Assembly: GCA_000750105.3 (NCBI GenBank) | Contig: JPHH03000044.1 | Location: 62,001 to 126,000 of the forward strand | Source: Tolypocladium sp. Sup5 PDA-1 | Lineage: Eukaryota > Ascomycota > Sordariomycetes > Hypocreales > Ophiocordycipitaceae | DNA length: 64,000 bases | Direction: 5' to 3' | Part shown: one piece after another, positions 1 through 10,302 of the stretch | Layout of the letters: each line of letters starts with the position of its first letter | Position numbering within the stretch: the first letter of the stretch is position 1 | Made by a program: the position numbers and the translations under genes | The notes under the pieces: model-generated | Databases searched by the model: none | The model's input: the letters and a program-made list of their open reading frames with translations, nothing else | Told to the model about the DNA's origin: nothing

Positions 1-2
1 TC

Positions 3-689
3 GGCGCCCCCTGGGAAATCACCCGCACGCGCAGCCGCGTCACGTCCGGCTACGCCGTCGACCTGTACACCAAGTCCGGCAGCGACGGGCAGTACAACTC
101 GCTGCTCGTCCTCGTGCCCGAGTTCCGGGTCGTCGTGTCGCTGCTCGCCGCGGGGCCGGACTCGGGGCCGGTCGTCCGAGCGGCGGCCGAGACGGTCCTG
201 CAGGCGCTGCTGCCCGCGCTGGACGCCGTGAGCCAGAGCCAGGCGTGTCGTAAGTTCTGCGGGCGGTATGCGCCCGCGGACGCGGCGGCGAATTCGTCGC
301 TCGTGCTGGCGGTCGACGAGGACGGGCCGGGGCTGCTCGTCACGCAGTGGATCAGCGACGGTGCGGATGTGAGGCGTGCCGCGCAGGCGTACGCGGATGC
401 GACCAAGGGCGGCGTGATCGAGTCCATCAGGCTGTATCCGACGGGCCTGTACGCTCCCGGCGGCGAGGCCGCGTTCCGGGCGGTCCTGCAGACGCTGCCC
501 CCTGACTTCGACGCGTCGGTCCCGCGTATCCTGGATCCCAGGGCGAGCCAATGGAGCGCCATGGACCAGCTCATGTACGGGGAGGTTGCCATCGACGACT
601 TTGTGTTTCGCCTGGATGGGCAGGGCAGGGCTGTGGGCGTCGAGCCGCGGGTGTTGCGGCAGACATTTCAGAGGGTTGGCGGCAAGTAG
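3..689 (+). CDS. Beta-lactamase-like serine hydrolase, C-terminal part only
   Basis: The frame is open from the window edge to a stop at 687-689 (228 residues seen), so the 5' part lies outside. It opens with a GAPWEI motif and reads on as a SGYAVDLYTKSG strand and a second beta-rich stretch. Fungal beta-lactamase/transpeptidase-like proteins (penicillin-binding-protein fold) typically carry G-x-PWEI shortly after the catalytic core, followed by an extra C-terminal domain. The catalytic SxxK and YxN motifs would be upstream and cannot be checked. Substrate unknown; many fungal members are secreted or act in secondary metabolism. It could also be annotated simply as an esterase-type beta-lactamase-related protein. 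Confidence 0.7.
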   Translation, partial: GAPWEITRTRSRVTSGYAVDLYTKSGSDGQYNSLLVLVPEFRVVVSLLAAGPDSGPVVRAAAETVLQALLPALDAVSQSQACRKFCGRYAPADAAANSSLVLAVDEDGPGLLVTQWISDGADVRRAAQAYADATKGGVIESIRLYPTGLYAPGGEAAFRAVLQTLPPDFDASVPRILDPRASQWSAMDQLMYGEVAIDDFVFRLDGQGRAVGVEPRVLRQTFQRVGGK

Positions 690-966
690 GCACATCAGTG
701 TTGCAGTCGTGTACTTGCGCCCTTTCTTCAGTTCAAATAGCCTTCGGGCTGTTCTCTAGATTATTGGATCGTATTCGTGGTACTTGATGCCGTTCTGTGG
801 CACTGTTGGTTTACTCCTTGGCCGATGTGTTTTTAGGGTCACGATAGCATTCATTTCTAACACTATATGACAAGTGTGTGCCTGGAACAAGGCGAAGTGG
901 CCTCATCTACATGTACTATGCCACAAAGTGACAAGATGCCGCCAGCTTGCGGTCCTCTCAACACCA

Positions 967-2754
967 TCACCACGCTATCACCTCCCAAAAATCGTCCCAC
1001 TCCCCATCCATACCATTCGGCCGCCACCGGAAGCAGACCTCTGCGCACCGTAAGCCAATCCGGGGGTATATCTCCGCCGAGTGAATGCGCCGCCACTCCG
1101 GAACCCGCGACAGGTCCCGGGCTGCCCAACTCCTGGGGTCCATGTCCGTAGGGCCAGTCGACAGCTCCGACCCAAGTCCCGGGTCTAGGTCCGGGTCCAG
1201 ATCCAGGCCGCGCTCCTCGAACTGCATCACCCGCTCCCCGACCCGCGCATACTCCTTGGCCTCCCACGCGCCCTCCGCCCCCGGCATCGCGTCCAGCAGC
1301 GCCACCGCGCGGCGCCGGACGCGCGGGTGCCGGCACTTGCCCGCCGCCACGTACAGCGAGTGCACGACGCCCATGTCCAGCGCGAAGCCGCGACGGGCCG
1401 TCCTCTTCGGCAGGCCGGCGAGCAGGCCGGCGCAGAGCGTCACGATGTCGAGGAACTGCGCCGTGAAGCGGTCGTAGATGGTTTCTTCGGCGGCGAGGCT
1501 CGTGGCCAGGAGGATGCTTGTCGTGAGGTACTTGACGCGGATCAACGCCGTTTCTTCCAGCTGGCCATGTTCCATGAACTGCGTCCCGGGAGCGAGATAT
1601 CTGTCCTGGAACGCCGCGAGGTCGTCCCCCAGCCCGCCCGCCCGGGCAGCAACATGCAGCGGCACAGACCCCGGCTCGCGATACCGAAAGTCGTCCGCCA
1701 CGGTCCTCATGAAGCTGAACAGGCGACTCGTCAGGCACGTCAGGTCCCGGTCTGCTTCTTGGTAGCCGCCCGCGGCCGAGGAGAGTGCGTAGGAGGACAC
1801 GCGGGCGGCGTCGAGCGCGGGGGATCGCTGGCCGAGGAATATCGTGACCTGCAGGTCGAGCCTCGAAAACGCCAGCGCGAGGTCGGTGTCGACTGCGAGG
1901 GTAGTTTGTTATTAGACGGGCCGTGCTGCCTTGAGAGGAAAGGGGAGTGGACGTACCCGAGCTGTGGTTCGCGTTGATGATGTTCAGCCCATGCTCCAGA
2001 TGGCTCAGCGCAACAAGAGGCTCATTCATACACAACTCGAAGCAGATGCAAATCAACGTACACAGCAACGCGACATTCACACACCGGCCATCGCGACTCC
2101 CGCCGCCAACCACGCGCTGCATCTCCCGGATACACCGCCCGTAGTGCCGCAGCGCCAGCCGGACCTCCCCGGAAGACACCGACGGCGACGCACATGTGAG
2201 GCCCGTGACCTCATCACCGCATGAAGAGCGCATCGCCGTCGCCCTCTGCAGCGCGCTGAACGCAACCGCCGCGTGGCACAGCGCCGGCTCCTCGTGCACC
2301 GCCTGCAGCACGAGCCGCCGCCACGCCGACCGGCTGCCGACGATGCAGGTGACGAGTTCCCGCCGGAACAGGTCCAGGTACTCGACGTCTCCGTGGCCGA
2401 GCTCCGCGCTGCCGGCCTGCGCGGGCCGAAAGTGCGAGAGCGTCAGCGGCGCGGTGAAGGTGACCGTCTGCTGGCTCTGCGCCATCAGCTGGCTCTGCGC
2501 GGCGCCGTTTGCCGAGGCCACGCCATCGCAGCGGCGGCCCGTCTTGGTGCAGTTCTGGCACGCTGGCCACGTCTCGTCGCAGCGCACCTTGCGGATCCTA
2601 GCAAGAAACCAGCGTCAGCAGTGAATCTCTCTGTTTCCTTGCAAGACATGGGGACTGACTTGCACGTCCTGCAGCCGAGCTTGGTCCGCTTGTACGGCTT
2701 CCTCGTCGTCTGTGTGCGCTGCGTGTTTACGTTTGCCGTCTGCTTGGAGCCCAT
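967..2754 (-). CDS. Zn2Cys6 fungal transcription factor (three exons)
   Basis: Exons read 2754-2660, 2597-1957 and 1892-967, giving 553 residues. The first intron (2659-2598, GTCAGT...TAG) splits the zinc cluster; joining restores the six-cysteine pattern C-x2-C-x6-C-x6-C-x2-C-x6-C near residues 28-55, with the basic linker KIRKVRCDE. The second intron (1956-1893, GTACGT...CGCAG) joins an alpha-helical regulatory domain at NANHSSV / DTDLALAFSRLDLQ, a layout common in fungal-specific regulator proteins. The start is the first ATG before a basic segment (KPYKRTKLGCRTC). Predicted nuclear DNA-binding regulator; target genes unknown. The only close neighbour is the beta-lactamase-like gene that converges on it. 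Splice sites were chosen by phase and consensus. Confidence 0.88.
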
Positions 2755-4046
2755 GCTTACCCGCTCTGCTCCTCGTCTGTCCCGGCTTGTTGTTACATGT
2801 ACGTGAGGTGAATGAGTGCCGTCCGAGCTGTAGTCGTCAATTGTGCTGCCTGGCGTTGTGTGTGGGCGGCCTCGCGTCTCGTCGTCAGCTGGAGTAGCGC
2901 CACAGTGAATCTCGGATCTAAGCGCGACATCACCGATCGCGCCATCTCAGTCATCAGCCTCGGCTCCTGTTCAAACAACACAACGGCGGTATGCTCAAAG
3001 GAAAACTCCAGGATTCAATTCAGGGGCTCTGTGCTTTCACTGGGCCTTTGCTTGCCACGTTTTCTTCAGCTTCCCCGGAATCACGATACTGCCGTTTGCC
3101 GTAGTCTGGTCCGAGCCACCCCCAAGCTGTTCAGCCCTACGAGTGGACAGGGGTTGCATGCACGACTAATATCACCGTACCCAGTGGCATTTCCAACGTA
3201 GAGAACCGTATAGTTGCAGAAGTTGTTATTTGCAACACTCCCAGCAAGGAATACATACGATGGCGATGCAGAAACAATGTCGACCCAGCAACTCGTCTCC
3301 TCGAACACGAGTGTTACCAGCTTCAGCAAGGGACGTGCAGGCAAGCAGACAGGATCCAAACAGCATCGATTCATTAATCAGATGCACAATCAGGCTCTCC
3401 GAGATTGCACCTCTAGCTCTTCAAGTCGCCAGCCCCCGTGCTCTCCTCCAGTTGGCCCACAGCCGGTGCAGAGCCCGATCCGTGAATCCACGACCCTCGC
3501 ACTCGGCAAGCCAACCACCCCCCTACGTCACCTCCCAGAGCAACCACCAGTCCCCCGTCCGTACACTTCGCTTCCCACAGAACTGCCTCGCAGAAAGTTG
3601 TATTCAAGAGCCATTGTTTGCACGCCGCGCCAGTTCCACGCCCTCCCAAGGGAACCAGCATGACGACCTGCCACAGCCACATCAGGCCACCGACCCTGAG
3701 CACCCCAGTTACTGTCGTCCTGTTCATGGAACAATAGCTTTGAATACGCGCGAGGAACCGTTGCCCACCATTCAAGCATGGGTGAGGCGATATTCACTGG
3801 TCCCCTCGCCCAGGCTGGACCTCGCCTACTGCAACAGCGGCCACCCGCACCCAGATTCACTTCGACTCCCACCTGGCTATATATTCCGCTCCCCCATTTG
3901 GTCCAAACCGAAGTTCTTTCTTTCTTTCATCACCTTCTTCAATCTCTTCGTCCGCTTCGTCTGCAGTTCTCTCCCCAGTTGTTCCATCTTTGCAATCAGA
4001 AGCTCAATCTCCAACGTCCTCAAGCTCCGCTTGCACCATCGCAGCG
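2755..4046. other. Divergent promoter region
   Basis: This 1.3-kb gap separates the minus-strand Zn2Cys6 gene from the plus-strand RRM gene. No convincing gene is visible. The right end is pyrimidine-rich (about 3890-4000), typical of fungal core promoters and 5' leaders. Confidence 0.6.
3878..3885 (+). promoter_or_regulatory. TATA box for the RRM gene
   Basis: TATATATT lies about 165 bp upstream of the ATG at 4047 and is followed by a C/T-rich leader. Confidence 0.5.
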
Positions 4047-5690
4047 ATGAGTTCCTCTGGCAACTCGCCAAACGCCAACGGCTCGACTGGCTCGGGCGGA
4101 AGTCGTCGCAACTCTCCCCCCAAGGATCTCACCATTGACACTTCGAACGTCTCGAACGGACAGAGTGACGGCCCCGTGATTGCTTCGGCTCTCTCGTCGG
4201 CACGTTTGACTCCCAGCCCTCATCGCTCGCGCTTCTCGACCAACATGCCCGGCCCTGGAGCCATGCACCCGCCTGGAGCCCCCTTCCCACATGCCGGCGT
4301 CGACACCAAGAGCCCATTCGGCCAGTTTCGCCAGGAGTCCCAGGAGCGGACTCACCAGACCGGTATCACCAACGGCCGCGGCCTTGACAGCGGCGTCGGA
4401 CTCTGGCAGACGGAAGCGCAGTCCGCATGGGACGCTCCGGAGACGTACCAGGCTTTTGTCCAGGGCGCTCCAGTGCACCAGCAGTCCGATGGCTTCGCCA
4501 ACCACTCGTCTGAGAACGGCAGCTCTAGCCTTGCATCGTCCAGCTTCTTCGATCCGGCTTTTGCGGCTTCGACCAACAGCTTCAACTACGCGTACCAGCG
4601 TAACGCCGCTCAGACCCAGCCCCTTGCCGGCAACTCGTTTGCACCCATGGCACCGCCGGGCATCGACCGCAACAATGCCAATCTCTCGCCATACTGGTTT
4701 GCCAGGCCGACTCTTGCCCCTGAGGGTCACCAACGTGATGGTCCCCAGCTTCTCGCCCCCGAGGGCCATCAACGCAATGTTCCCCAGCTCCTTGGCCCCG
4801 AGCAAGGTCGTCGCGCCTCCAATGCCCAGGCCCAGCGCGAGGGCGCCTTTGGCACTCGCCAGCTCCGAGAGGCCCTGCCTCCTGCGAACAACCCCCGTTC
4901 TGCCGTCAAGAACGCGCGCGCGGGCCAGTCGCAGTCTTCTGGCTTTCTTCCCATGATGGCCGTCACCCAGCCCGAGAGACGACGAAACGGCCTCGCAGCG
5001 ATGCAGCTGCAGGCCACCGACTCGAGCAAGTTCTCGGCCCGCTACCACGGCATGCACACGGACAGCAATGCCAGCGTTGACGACCTCCCCAACGAGCTCA
5101 ACTGCGCGCTCTGGCTCACCAACCTGCCCGCCGACATTGACTACCCCGAGCTCCTCCGCTCCATCCGCTACATCGGCCGCGTGTACTGCACGTTTATCAA
5201 TTACCCAGACAACATCCGCCACCACACCGCCGCGGCCAAGGTCGTCTTCTTCACGCCCGCTGCCGCGCAGAAGCTCCTTTCCGAGTCGTGGACCAAGACC
5301 CTGGTCATCCGCGAGCACCGCGTGCGTGCCTCGCACAATCGCATCCGGACCCAGGAGACCTGCATCTCGGGCAACAAGTCGCGCGTGCTCATCATCACCG
5401 GCAGCGCCGATTTTGTCAACCCCGTCACCCTGCGCGTCTGGTTCGGAAAGCGCTTCCAGTTCCATGAGGACCAGTTCTTCGAGCTCATCAAGGCGGGTGG
5501 GCGCGTCGTCTGGGAGTTCCGCTTCGGTAGCTACCGCTGCCAGTCGCAGATGGGCAAGATGTCGCTGGAGAAAGACCGCCCTGTCGGCTTTGAAAAGGTC
5601 GAGTTTGGCGACGACCCGTGTGAGCTTGGCGAGACCATGGCTTCGTACGGCATCGCTGCGGAGCGCATCCAGGGAAAGGGCCTGTACTAG
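4047..5690 (+). CDS. RRM-type RNA-binding protein with long disordered N-terminus
   Basis: Single exon of 547 residues. The frame is open slightly upstream, but the first ATG is at 4047 (MSSSGNSPN), just after a pyrimidine-rich leader. Residues 1-345 are low-complexity (Ser, Pro, Gln, Asn) and include a perfectly phased 13-residue repeat, LAPEGHQRxxPQL, twice around 4720-4796. From about residue 349 an RRM-like fold starts: CALWLTNLPADID (RNP2-like) followed by YCTFINY and AAAKVVFF (RNP1 position). A conserved C-terminal block (VTLRVWFGKRFQFHEDQFFE) follows. Such proteins are common in filamentous ascomycetes and lack a studied yeast counterpart that I recognise. A role in mRNA binding is inferred; no particular target can be read. 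Confidence 0.8.
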   Translation: MSSSGNSPNANGSTGSGGSRRNSPPKDLTIDTSNVSNGQSDGPVIASALSSARLTPSPHRSRFSTNMPGPGAMHPPGAPFPHAGVDTKSPFGQFRQESQERTHQTGITNGRGLDSGVGLWQTEAQSAWDAPETYQAFVQGAPVHQQSDGFANHSSENGSSSLASSSFFDPAFAASTNSFNYAYQRNAAQTQPLAGNSFAPMAPPGIDRNNANLSPYWFARPTLAPEGHQRDGPQLLAPEGHQRNVPQLLGPEQGRRASNAQAQREGAFGTRQLREALPPANNPRSAVKNARAGQSQSSGFLPMMAVTQPERRRNGLAAMQLQATDSSKFSARYHGMHTDSNASVDDLPNELNCALWLTNLPADIDYPELLRSIRYIGRVYCTFINYPDNIRHHTAAAKVVFFTPAAAQKLLSESWTKTLVIREHRVRASHNRIRTQETCISGNKSRVLIITGSADFVNPVTLRVWFGKRFQFHEDQFFELIKAGGRVVWEFRFGSYRCQSQMGKMSLEKDRPVGFEKVEFGDDPCELGETMASYGIAAERIQGKGLY

Positions 5691-6011
5691 GGGAAGTGTT
5701 TGCAACAAGCATGGCGTCGGTGTTTCGTGCAGGAAATGATGAGTCCAATTGGTCCTCTATGCTTTCGTTCTGAAAACTCCAAGATGCTGGATCTTGGATG
5801 AGGTGTTTGACAAATTGGAATGGAAAGTTGACTCGATACGGCCACCAGTTGGTCCACATGGCGATGGCCGGCGGGCCTCGTGACGCTTGATAGCATTGCA
5901 ATCCATAGAACTGCACTCGTGGCATCCAATCAATGTTACATGATTGATCATCATCTTCGGGCCGATCTGTTGTGTTGGTGACATGTAGACCGAGGACAGT
6001 CAACCACGGTA
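5691..6011. other. Convergent intergenic spacer
   Basis: 3' flanks of the RRM gene and of the Zn2Cys6 gene facing it. I see no gene. Confidence 0.6.
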
Positions 6012-7973
6012 TCACTCGCCCAGATTGACCCAGAACTTTTCGAGGTCATCAGCTTGCCATCGCGTTTCCCAAGCCGACTCCTTCTCTATCCTTGCAAGCA
6101 GTTCAAGGATAGCCTTGCGCTCCGCCGGATGGCTCATGCACCGACCGGAAATCCACAAGGGCTGAATGCCGTTTGCCCAGGCCCCGTGGTGGTCACTCGA
6201 GCTGCTGATTGCACACACCCGTCGCGCGTGCCAAAGAATACTCCGCGGCTTTGGCGACAGTCGGACGCCGTGTGGTTGGTTCTGCAGCATGAGCAGCGAG
6301 GCCGTGTGGTAGAGTTGATTCCCCGAGATGGCCGCTGGGTTGGAGAAGATGATTGTTGGGAATGGTGAAGCGTCCGATGAGGGGATGGTCATGATGGGAC
6401 GCAAAGACGCTGGCCGGCTTCCCGGCCAGTCTGAGATGTACTTCCACAACCGGAGCCAGCGACTGCGGAACTCGGGGTCTGCGCGGTTGGAGGCGTAGAG
6501 CCCGGTGTATGACAACGGCGCAAGGAGGTCGAGAACCTGCGCAGTCAGGTAGACGGCGTAGTTTGCCCAGCCCGTCAAGTGCTTGTTGGATCGAAACAGG
6601 CGGACATCGTCGTCAAGGTTCATCCTGGACTCCGTTACCCAGCGAGACACGGGAATGAGAGTCGCGACGGAAGAAGCCAGGCCGTCGCAAACGTCCATTC
6701 GGGCAAAGCACCAGAAGAGAGCCTGCTCCAAGCCGCCAACAAAGCCGGCGAATCCAACGTCCTTCATAAGGCTGGTGCGAGACTCTAGACGCGGTTTCCA
6801 TAGCTCTGGAGAGGAGGTAAGCATTTCCAAGGCACAGTGGATGACTTTGCATGCGATGACGGCTATGCCGCGCGAGGTCAGGTTTGGCTCGAGAAGATGG
6901 ATTGCCTTCATGTACAGTGACGGGCTGCTGGCTATCGCAGGAGTGGTCTGTTTCAACTCCATCTGCCGTGCGGAGAGGGCCAGCATCGAGAATCGAAGGT
7001 GATCGTGGTCAGCGGCCATGGTGGGGAGGATGAGCTGGAAATGGCGCTCGTTGTCAAACATGTCAAGCCAGGGAGCGATTTGGTCGAACCAATTACGCCA
7101 GAGTATGCACTCGTCTTCTTTGGAGAGCAGTACTGTCGTGTCTACCGTCTCAACGAGTTCATCATCCATCGGGGCATCGTCCTCATCAGCAGCATTGTCA
7201 GCTTCGGGGCCAGGTGTCGCCTGACGCGCTGACGCCCTTGACTGATATCCATGGATGAGGCGGTTTCGCAGCGTCGAATGGCGCTCATGATAAGCCGAGC
7301 CGATGGATATGCCGTCTGGCGTGAAGCCCTGAAGCTGGTTCATGTGCTCAGCGGGCATTCTCCCCGAGGGGGCTCGCAATATTGAGCGCGGCATCTCTCG
7401 TGGTTGGCCGCCTTGGTTGAGATACAGGAGGTTCGCAACCGCATTCTCCGTTTGGCGCCGAGCCATAGGTGACGCATCGGTCGTGATCACCAACGGGGAG
7501 TCCACGCCGTCGAATGGCAGCTCCACAGCCCCCAAGGACTGACCCGGAGATGCATGGCTCGTGTTCGAATAGCCATTATCGTGGAGGAGTGAACTGGCCG
7601 TCGACTGTCGTGCTGCGGGCCTCGTTCTTCCCAGATCCTTGTGTGCGGTTTCTCCCGGTCCATCCTGCAGGTCAAGGCTTGATGGCGACGAGACGTTATA
7701 ATCGCGAATGACCTCTGACGTAATATCCAATATCTCATACTTCATAGGCCTCCTCCTCGCCGCAGTTCGCATCGACGGGTGGTCGCTGTCGAGGTGATGG
7801 GCATTCTCGGTACGGAAGCTCAGCTTCAGGCCCCATGCGCATGGCTCGCTTCTCTTGCAGCAGGCGCCACACGACGGGCGGCCTTCGTCACATTTGCGCT
7901 TCTTGCGCCGACAGTTGAGGCAACCCGTGCGTGTTCTGCTCGGCTTCTTGCTCGTAGCATCGCGGCCGTCCAT
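6012..7973 (-). CDS. Zn2Cys6 fungal transcription factor (single exon)
   Basis: A 653-residue protein from an ATG at 7973. Residues about 18-45 form the binuclear zinc cluster: GCLNCRRKKRKC then CGACCKRSEPC, all six cysteines present and followed by AWGLKLSF, a combination usual for regulators with the fungal-specific domain 2. The middle region holds an acidic stretch (DEDDAPMDDELVE), then helices running through LSKEDECILWRNWFDQIAPWLDMF, the usual start of the regulatory domain. The C-terminus (WETRWQADDLEKFWVNLGE) fits the end of such proteins. No intron is needed. Predicted nuclear; pathway unknown. It lies between an RRM gene and an ADP-ribosylglycohydrolase, neither of which suggests a regulon. 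Confidence 0.9.
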   Translation of the reverse strand: MDGRDATSKKPSRTRTGCLNCRRKKRKCDEGRPSCGACCKRSEPCAWGLKLSFRTENAHHLDSDHPSMRTAARRRPMKYEILDITSEVIRDYNVSSPSSLDLQDGPGETAHKDLGRTRPAARQSTASSLLHDNGYSNTSHASPGQSLGAVELPFDGVDSPLVITTDASPMARRQTENAVANLLYLNQGGQPREMPRSILRAPSGRMPAEHMNQLQGFTPDGISIGSAYHERHSTLRNRLIHGYQSRASARQATPGPEADNAADEDDAPMDDELVETVDTTVLLSKEDECILWRNWFDQIAPWLDMFDNERHFQLILPTMAADHDHLRFSMLALSARQMELKQTTPAIASSPSLYMKAIHLLEPNLTSRGIAVIACKVIHCALEMLTSSPELWKPRLESRTSLMKDVGFAGFVGGLEQALFWCFARMDVCDGLASSVATLIPVSRWVTESRMNLDDDVRLFRSNKHLTGWANYAVYLTAQVLDLLAPLSYTGLYASNRADPEFRSRWLRLWKYISDWPGSRPASLRPIMTIPSSDASPFPTIIFSNPAAISGNQLYHTASLLMLQNQPHGVRLSPKPRSILWHARRVCAISSSSDHHGAWANGIQPLWISGRCMSHPAERKAILELLARIEKESAWETRWQADDLEKFWVNLGE

Positions 7974-8332
7974 GGTCGTTGGGTTTAGCCGCGGTGGTCT
8001 GTGGAGATTGGGGAGCCGACTCCGTCCGGAGCGGCAGGTTGACGCCCAACCCTTCCCGGTACCGATTTAGCAGGCCAGCGATTACGCATGAGTGACGGCA
8101 GCATAGAAAATAAATGCCATCCCTTGATTGTCGAGCAGTTCTTTGAGGTTGCCAGGTTTGGGGATGTCGACGTCGTGGGACAGAGGCAACCAAATTGCCA
8201 ACTTTGCCTAAAGGGAAGGTCTAAGCGCCCCCATTCTTTCCCAGTTTGGACATGGGTTCAACCGTTCAACCGCTGGCCCTCATCGCAAACCTTCTCCCAA
8301 CACCACACGACAAATAACCGCTTCTTATCGGA
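7974..8332. other. Promoter of the Zn2Cys6 gene
   Basis: A 359-bp tandem spacer between two minus-strand genes. It contains AAATA-rich and C/T-rich patches but no gene. Confidence 0.5.
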
Positions 8333-9670
8333 TCACTTCCACTTGAACCAGCCCTCTTTCTTCCTCCTCTCCTCCTCCTCCCTCCTCTTCCACTCCTGCT
8401 CCTCCTTGGCCATCCACGCCTGCAGCAGCATCACCTTCCTCTCCATGTCCGCCTCCGTCGGCGCTCCCCTCCCGCCATCCGGCGCCGTCTCCGCGTCCCT
8501 CGATCCCAGGTAGTCCCCGTCGACGACGCCCAGCAGCTGGCACAAGCCCTCTGCCTTTCGCATCAGCCAGGCGCCGTGTTGCAGTCCGTCGCGCCAGTGT
8601 GCAGGCAGCGCCTTGTAGCCGAGGTACGCGCCGACCAGGGCGCCCGCGAAACAGGCCTTGGTGTCGGCGTCGCCGCCGCGCATGCTGAGGTCCGTGATGA
8701 GCGGCTCAAACAGCGACGTTTGCGACGACAGTGTGCCGCCCGAGGAGGCAGTCTCGCGCATCGCCAGACGGAGCAGGTGGATGCCCGAACCGAACGTCTT
8801 GTACACGTAGCCAATCTTGTATCCATCATCCAGCTCCAGGTCCTTCAGCTCGTCGACCTTGGCGTGTCGTTTGAGTTCCGCAATGTCCAGGTCTGGCTCG
8901 TCTTTTCGCGCAGGACCCTGCAACTCGCGCTCTCTATACGCGGCGTACCATTGAATCGCCCGTTCAACCATGTCGTCAATATCCGTTTCCGTGCGAACTT
9001 CCTGGCGCACCAAGCCTCTGACAAGCGCGGTGCCGATGGCGCACGAGATGATACACCTAGGGTCGACGTGCGTGACAACAGAGTAGTCTGCGGCAACTCG
9101 GAAGGTCTCTTCGACAGACTTGTTGAGGCACATGAGGCCGAGCGGATGGGTTCTCATCAAGCTTCCGTTTGGAGCCGCGTTGTACTTTGTGTTAGTCCAA
9201 TGTCGACGAGCTGTGCCCTCGGGGTCGTCCAGGTAGTTTTTGGTCCTAACGATTGCTCCCACCGTCCGACCTAGCCCCAGGGGCAGCGTATCCAGCGCCC
9301 GGAGGCCAAACTGCACCCAGATGTGCAGGCGAGACGCAAAGTCATTCGGGTCGAGCGTCTTGAGGTCCTTGTGAAGGCACGAGAGGAGGATGAGCATGGC
9401 ATGGTCCGTGTCGTCGGTCCATCCACCAGGCTTGTGCGTGCCGCGATGCCTATCTCGTCGGAAGGGCGTCGCCTGAGAAGATGGCGAGAGAACGAATTTG
9501 CGAGAGGGGTATGACATTGCCGACATGTCGCCAGACAGAAACTCGGTGTACAAGCCGATGGCATCGCCGAGAGCGGATCCAAACAGGCAGCCGACGATGC
9601 GGTCGTGCAGGCCGGCCCTGGCCAGTGCCATGATGCCGTCCTGGGACAGTTGGAAACTGGCCGTTTTCAT
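8333..9670 (-). CDS. ADP-ribosylglycohydrolase (DraG family)
   Basis: The start is the ATG at 9670 (MKTASFQLS); the frame is open a little further upstream but without an ATG. 445 residues. Family marks are clear: an N-terminal glycine-rich helix IVGCLFGSALGDAIGLYTE, the metal-binding GGWTDDTDHAML (residues about 83-94, Thr-Asp-Asp-Thr), and the second metal motif RGGDADTKACFAGALVGA near residue 331. Known members remove ADP-ribose from proteins or small molecules using two Mg2+ ions. The last ~40 residues are a charged helix (EEQEWKRREEEERR) ending KKEGWFKWK, beyond the usual fold. No signal peptide, so probably cytosolic. A GTAAGT...TTCTCAG pair just upstream (9717-9677) could be a 5'UTR intron but would be only 41 nt. 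Confidence 0.9.
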   Translation of the reverse strand: MKTASFQLSQDGIMALARAGLHDRIVGCLFGSALGDAIGLYTEFLSGDMSAMSYPSRKFVLSPSSQATPFRRDRHRGTHKPGGWTDDTDHAMLILLSCLHKDLKTLDPNDFASRLHIWVQFGLRALDTLPLGLGRTVGAIVRTKNYLDDPEGTARRHWTNTKYNAAPNGSLMRTHPLGLMCLNKSVEETFRVAADYSVVTHVDPRCIISCAIGTALVRGLVRQEVRTETDIDDMVERAIQWYAAYRERELQGPARKDEPDLDIAELKRHAKVDELKDLELDDGYKIGYVYKTFGSGIHLLRLAMRETASSGGTLSSQTSLFEPLITDLSMRGGDADTKACFAGALVGAYLGYKALPAHWRDGLQHGAWLMRKAEGLCQLLGVVDGDYLGSRDAETAPDGGRGAPTEADMERKVMLLQAWMAKEEQEWKRREEEERRKKEGWFKWK

Positions 9671-10302
9671 CGTGATCTGAGAATGTGCAAACTGATGATA
9701 CAGGCGCAATCACTTACGGTGCGATGTGGTCAGGTCTTATCCTGAGCGTCATTGTTGTAGCCTGCCAAGGCCTCCAGGTATTCAGCTGAGGCTGAGTCAC
9801 TAGGCGCAAGTACACGGGAGGCAGCCACTTGACGATCATACGGACTAGAGGCAGCTTATAATACGACCGAGCCGTGAACGAAGAATTTCTAGCAAAGTAG
9901 CGAATACGGCCATTGCAGTTAGCTAAAAAGCTCAATATCATTCAATACGTGAACGTGCGAAGATGTGGTGTGAATATGTGGTCAAATAAGAAGCTCATCC
10001 AGCACGCGACCTACCCTGTAGGCTTAATCGCGCACATAAACCTCAACAACTTGGCTAACAACGTGTCGTTGCATATTGCAGCTTTGGAGAAAGTATTTCC
10101 AGGATTTTCTATAGCCCATCTGCGTTTCAAGTCAGGTACATGTATCATATATGCTCAGCACTGTAGTTGTCGTATTGAAAATATGTCAGAAATCAAAGTT
10201 GTCTCATTCAAGCTACGAAAAGACTACATATATCCCATTTATTATAACAAGGACCGGAGCCTCCAAATTTCACCACAAAGAGCAGATATGAAAACTGTCT
10301 AC
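9671..10302. other. AT-rich spacer
   Basis: Leader of the ADP-ribosylglycohydrolase on the left and the 3' flank of the GLEYA gene on the right. The region from about 9830 to 10290 is AT-rich, and no supportable gene is present. Confidence 0.5.

Noticed and set aside
4020..5708. 562-codon minus-strand open frame opposite the RRM gene
   Set aside because: Composition is that of a reversed GC-biased gene, and the plus strand carries recognisable RRM motifs.
9677..9717. Upstream coding exon for the ADP-ribosylglycohydrolase
   Set aside because: Joining across the 41-nt GTAAGT...CAG interval puts every upstream frame out of phase or into a stop; at most it is a UTR intron.
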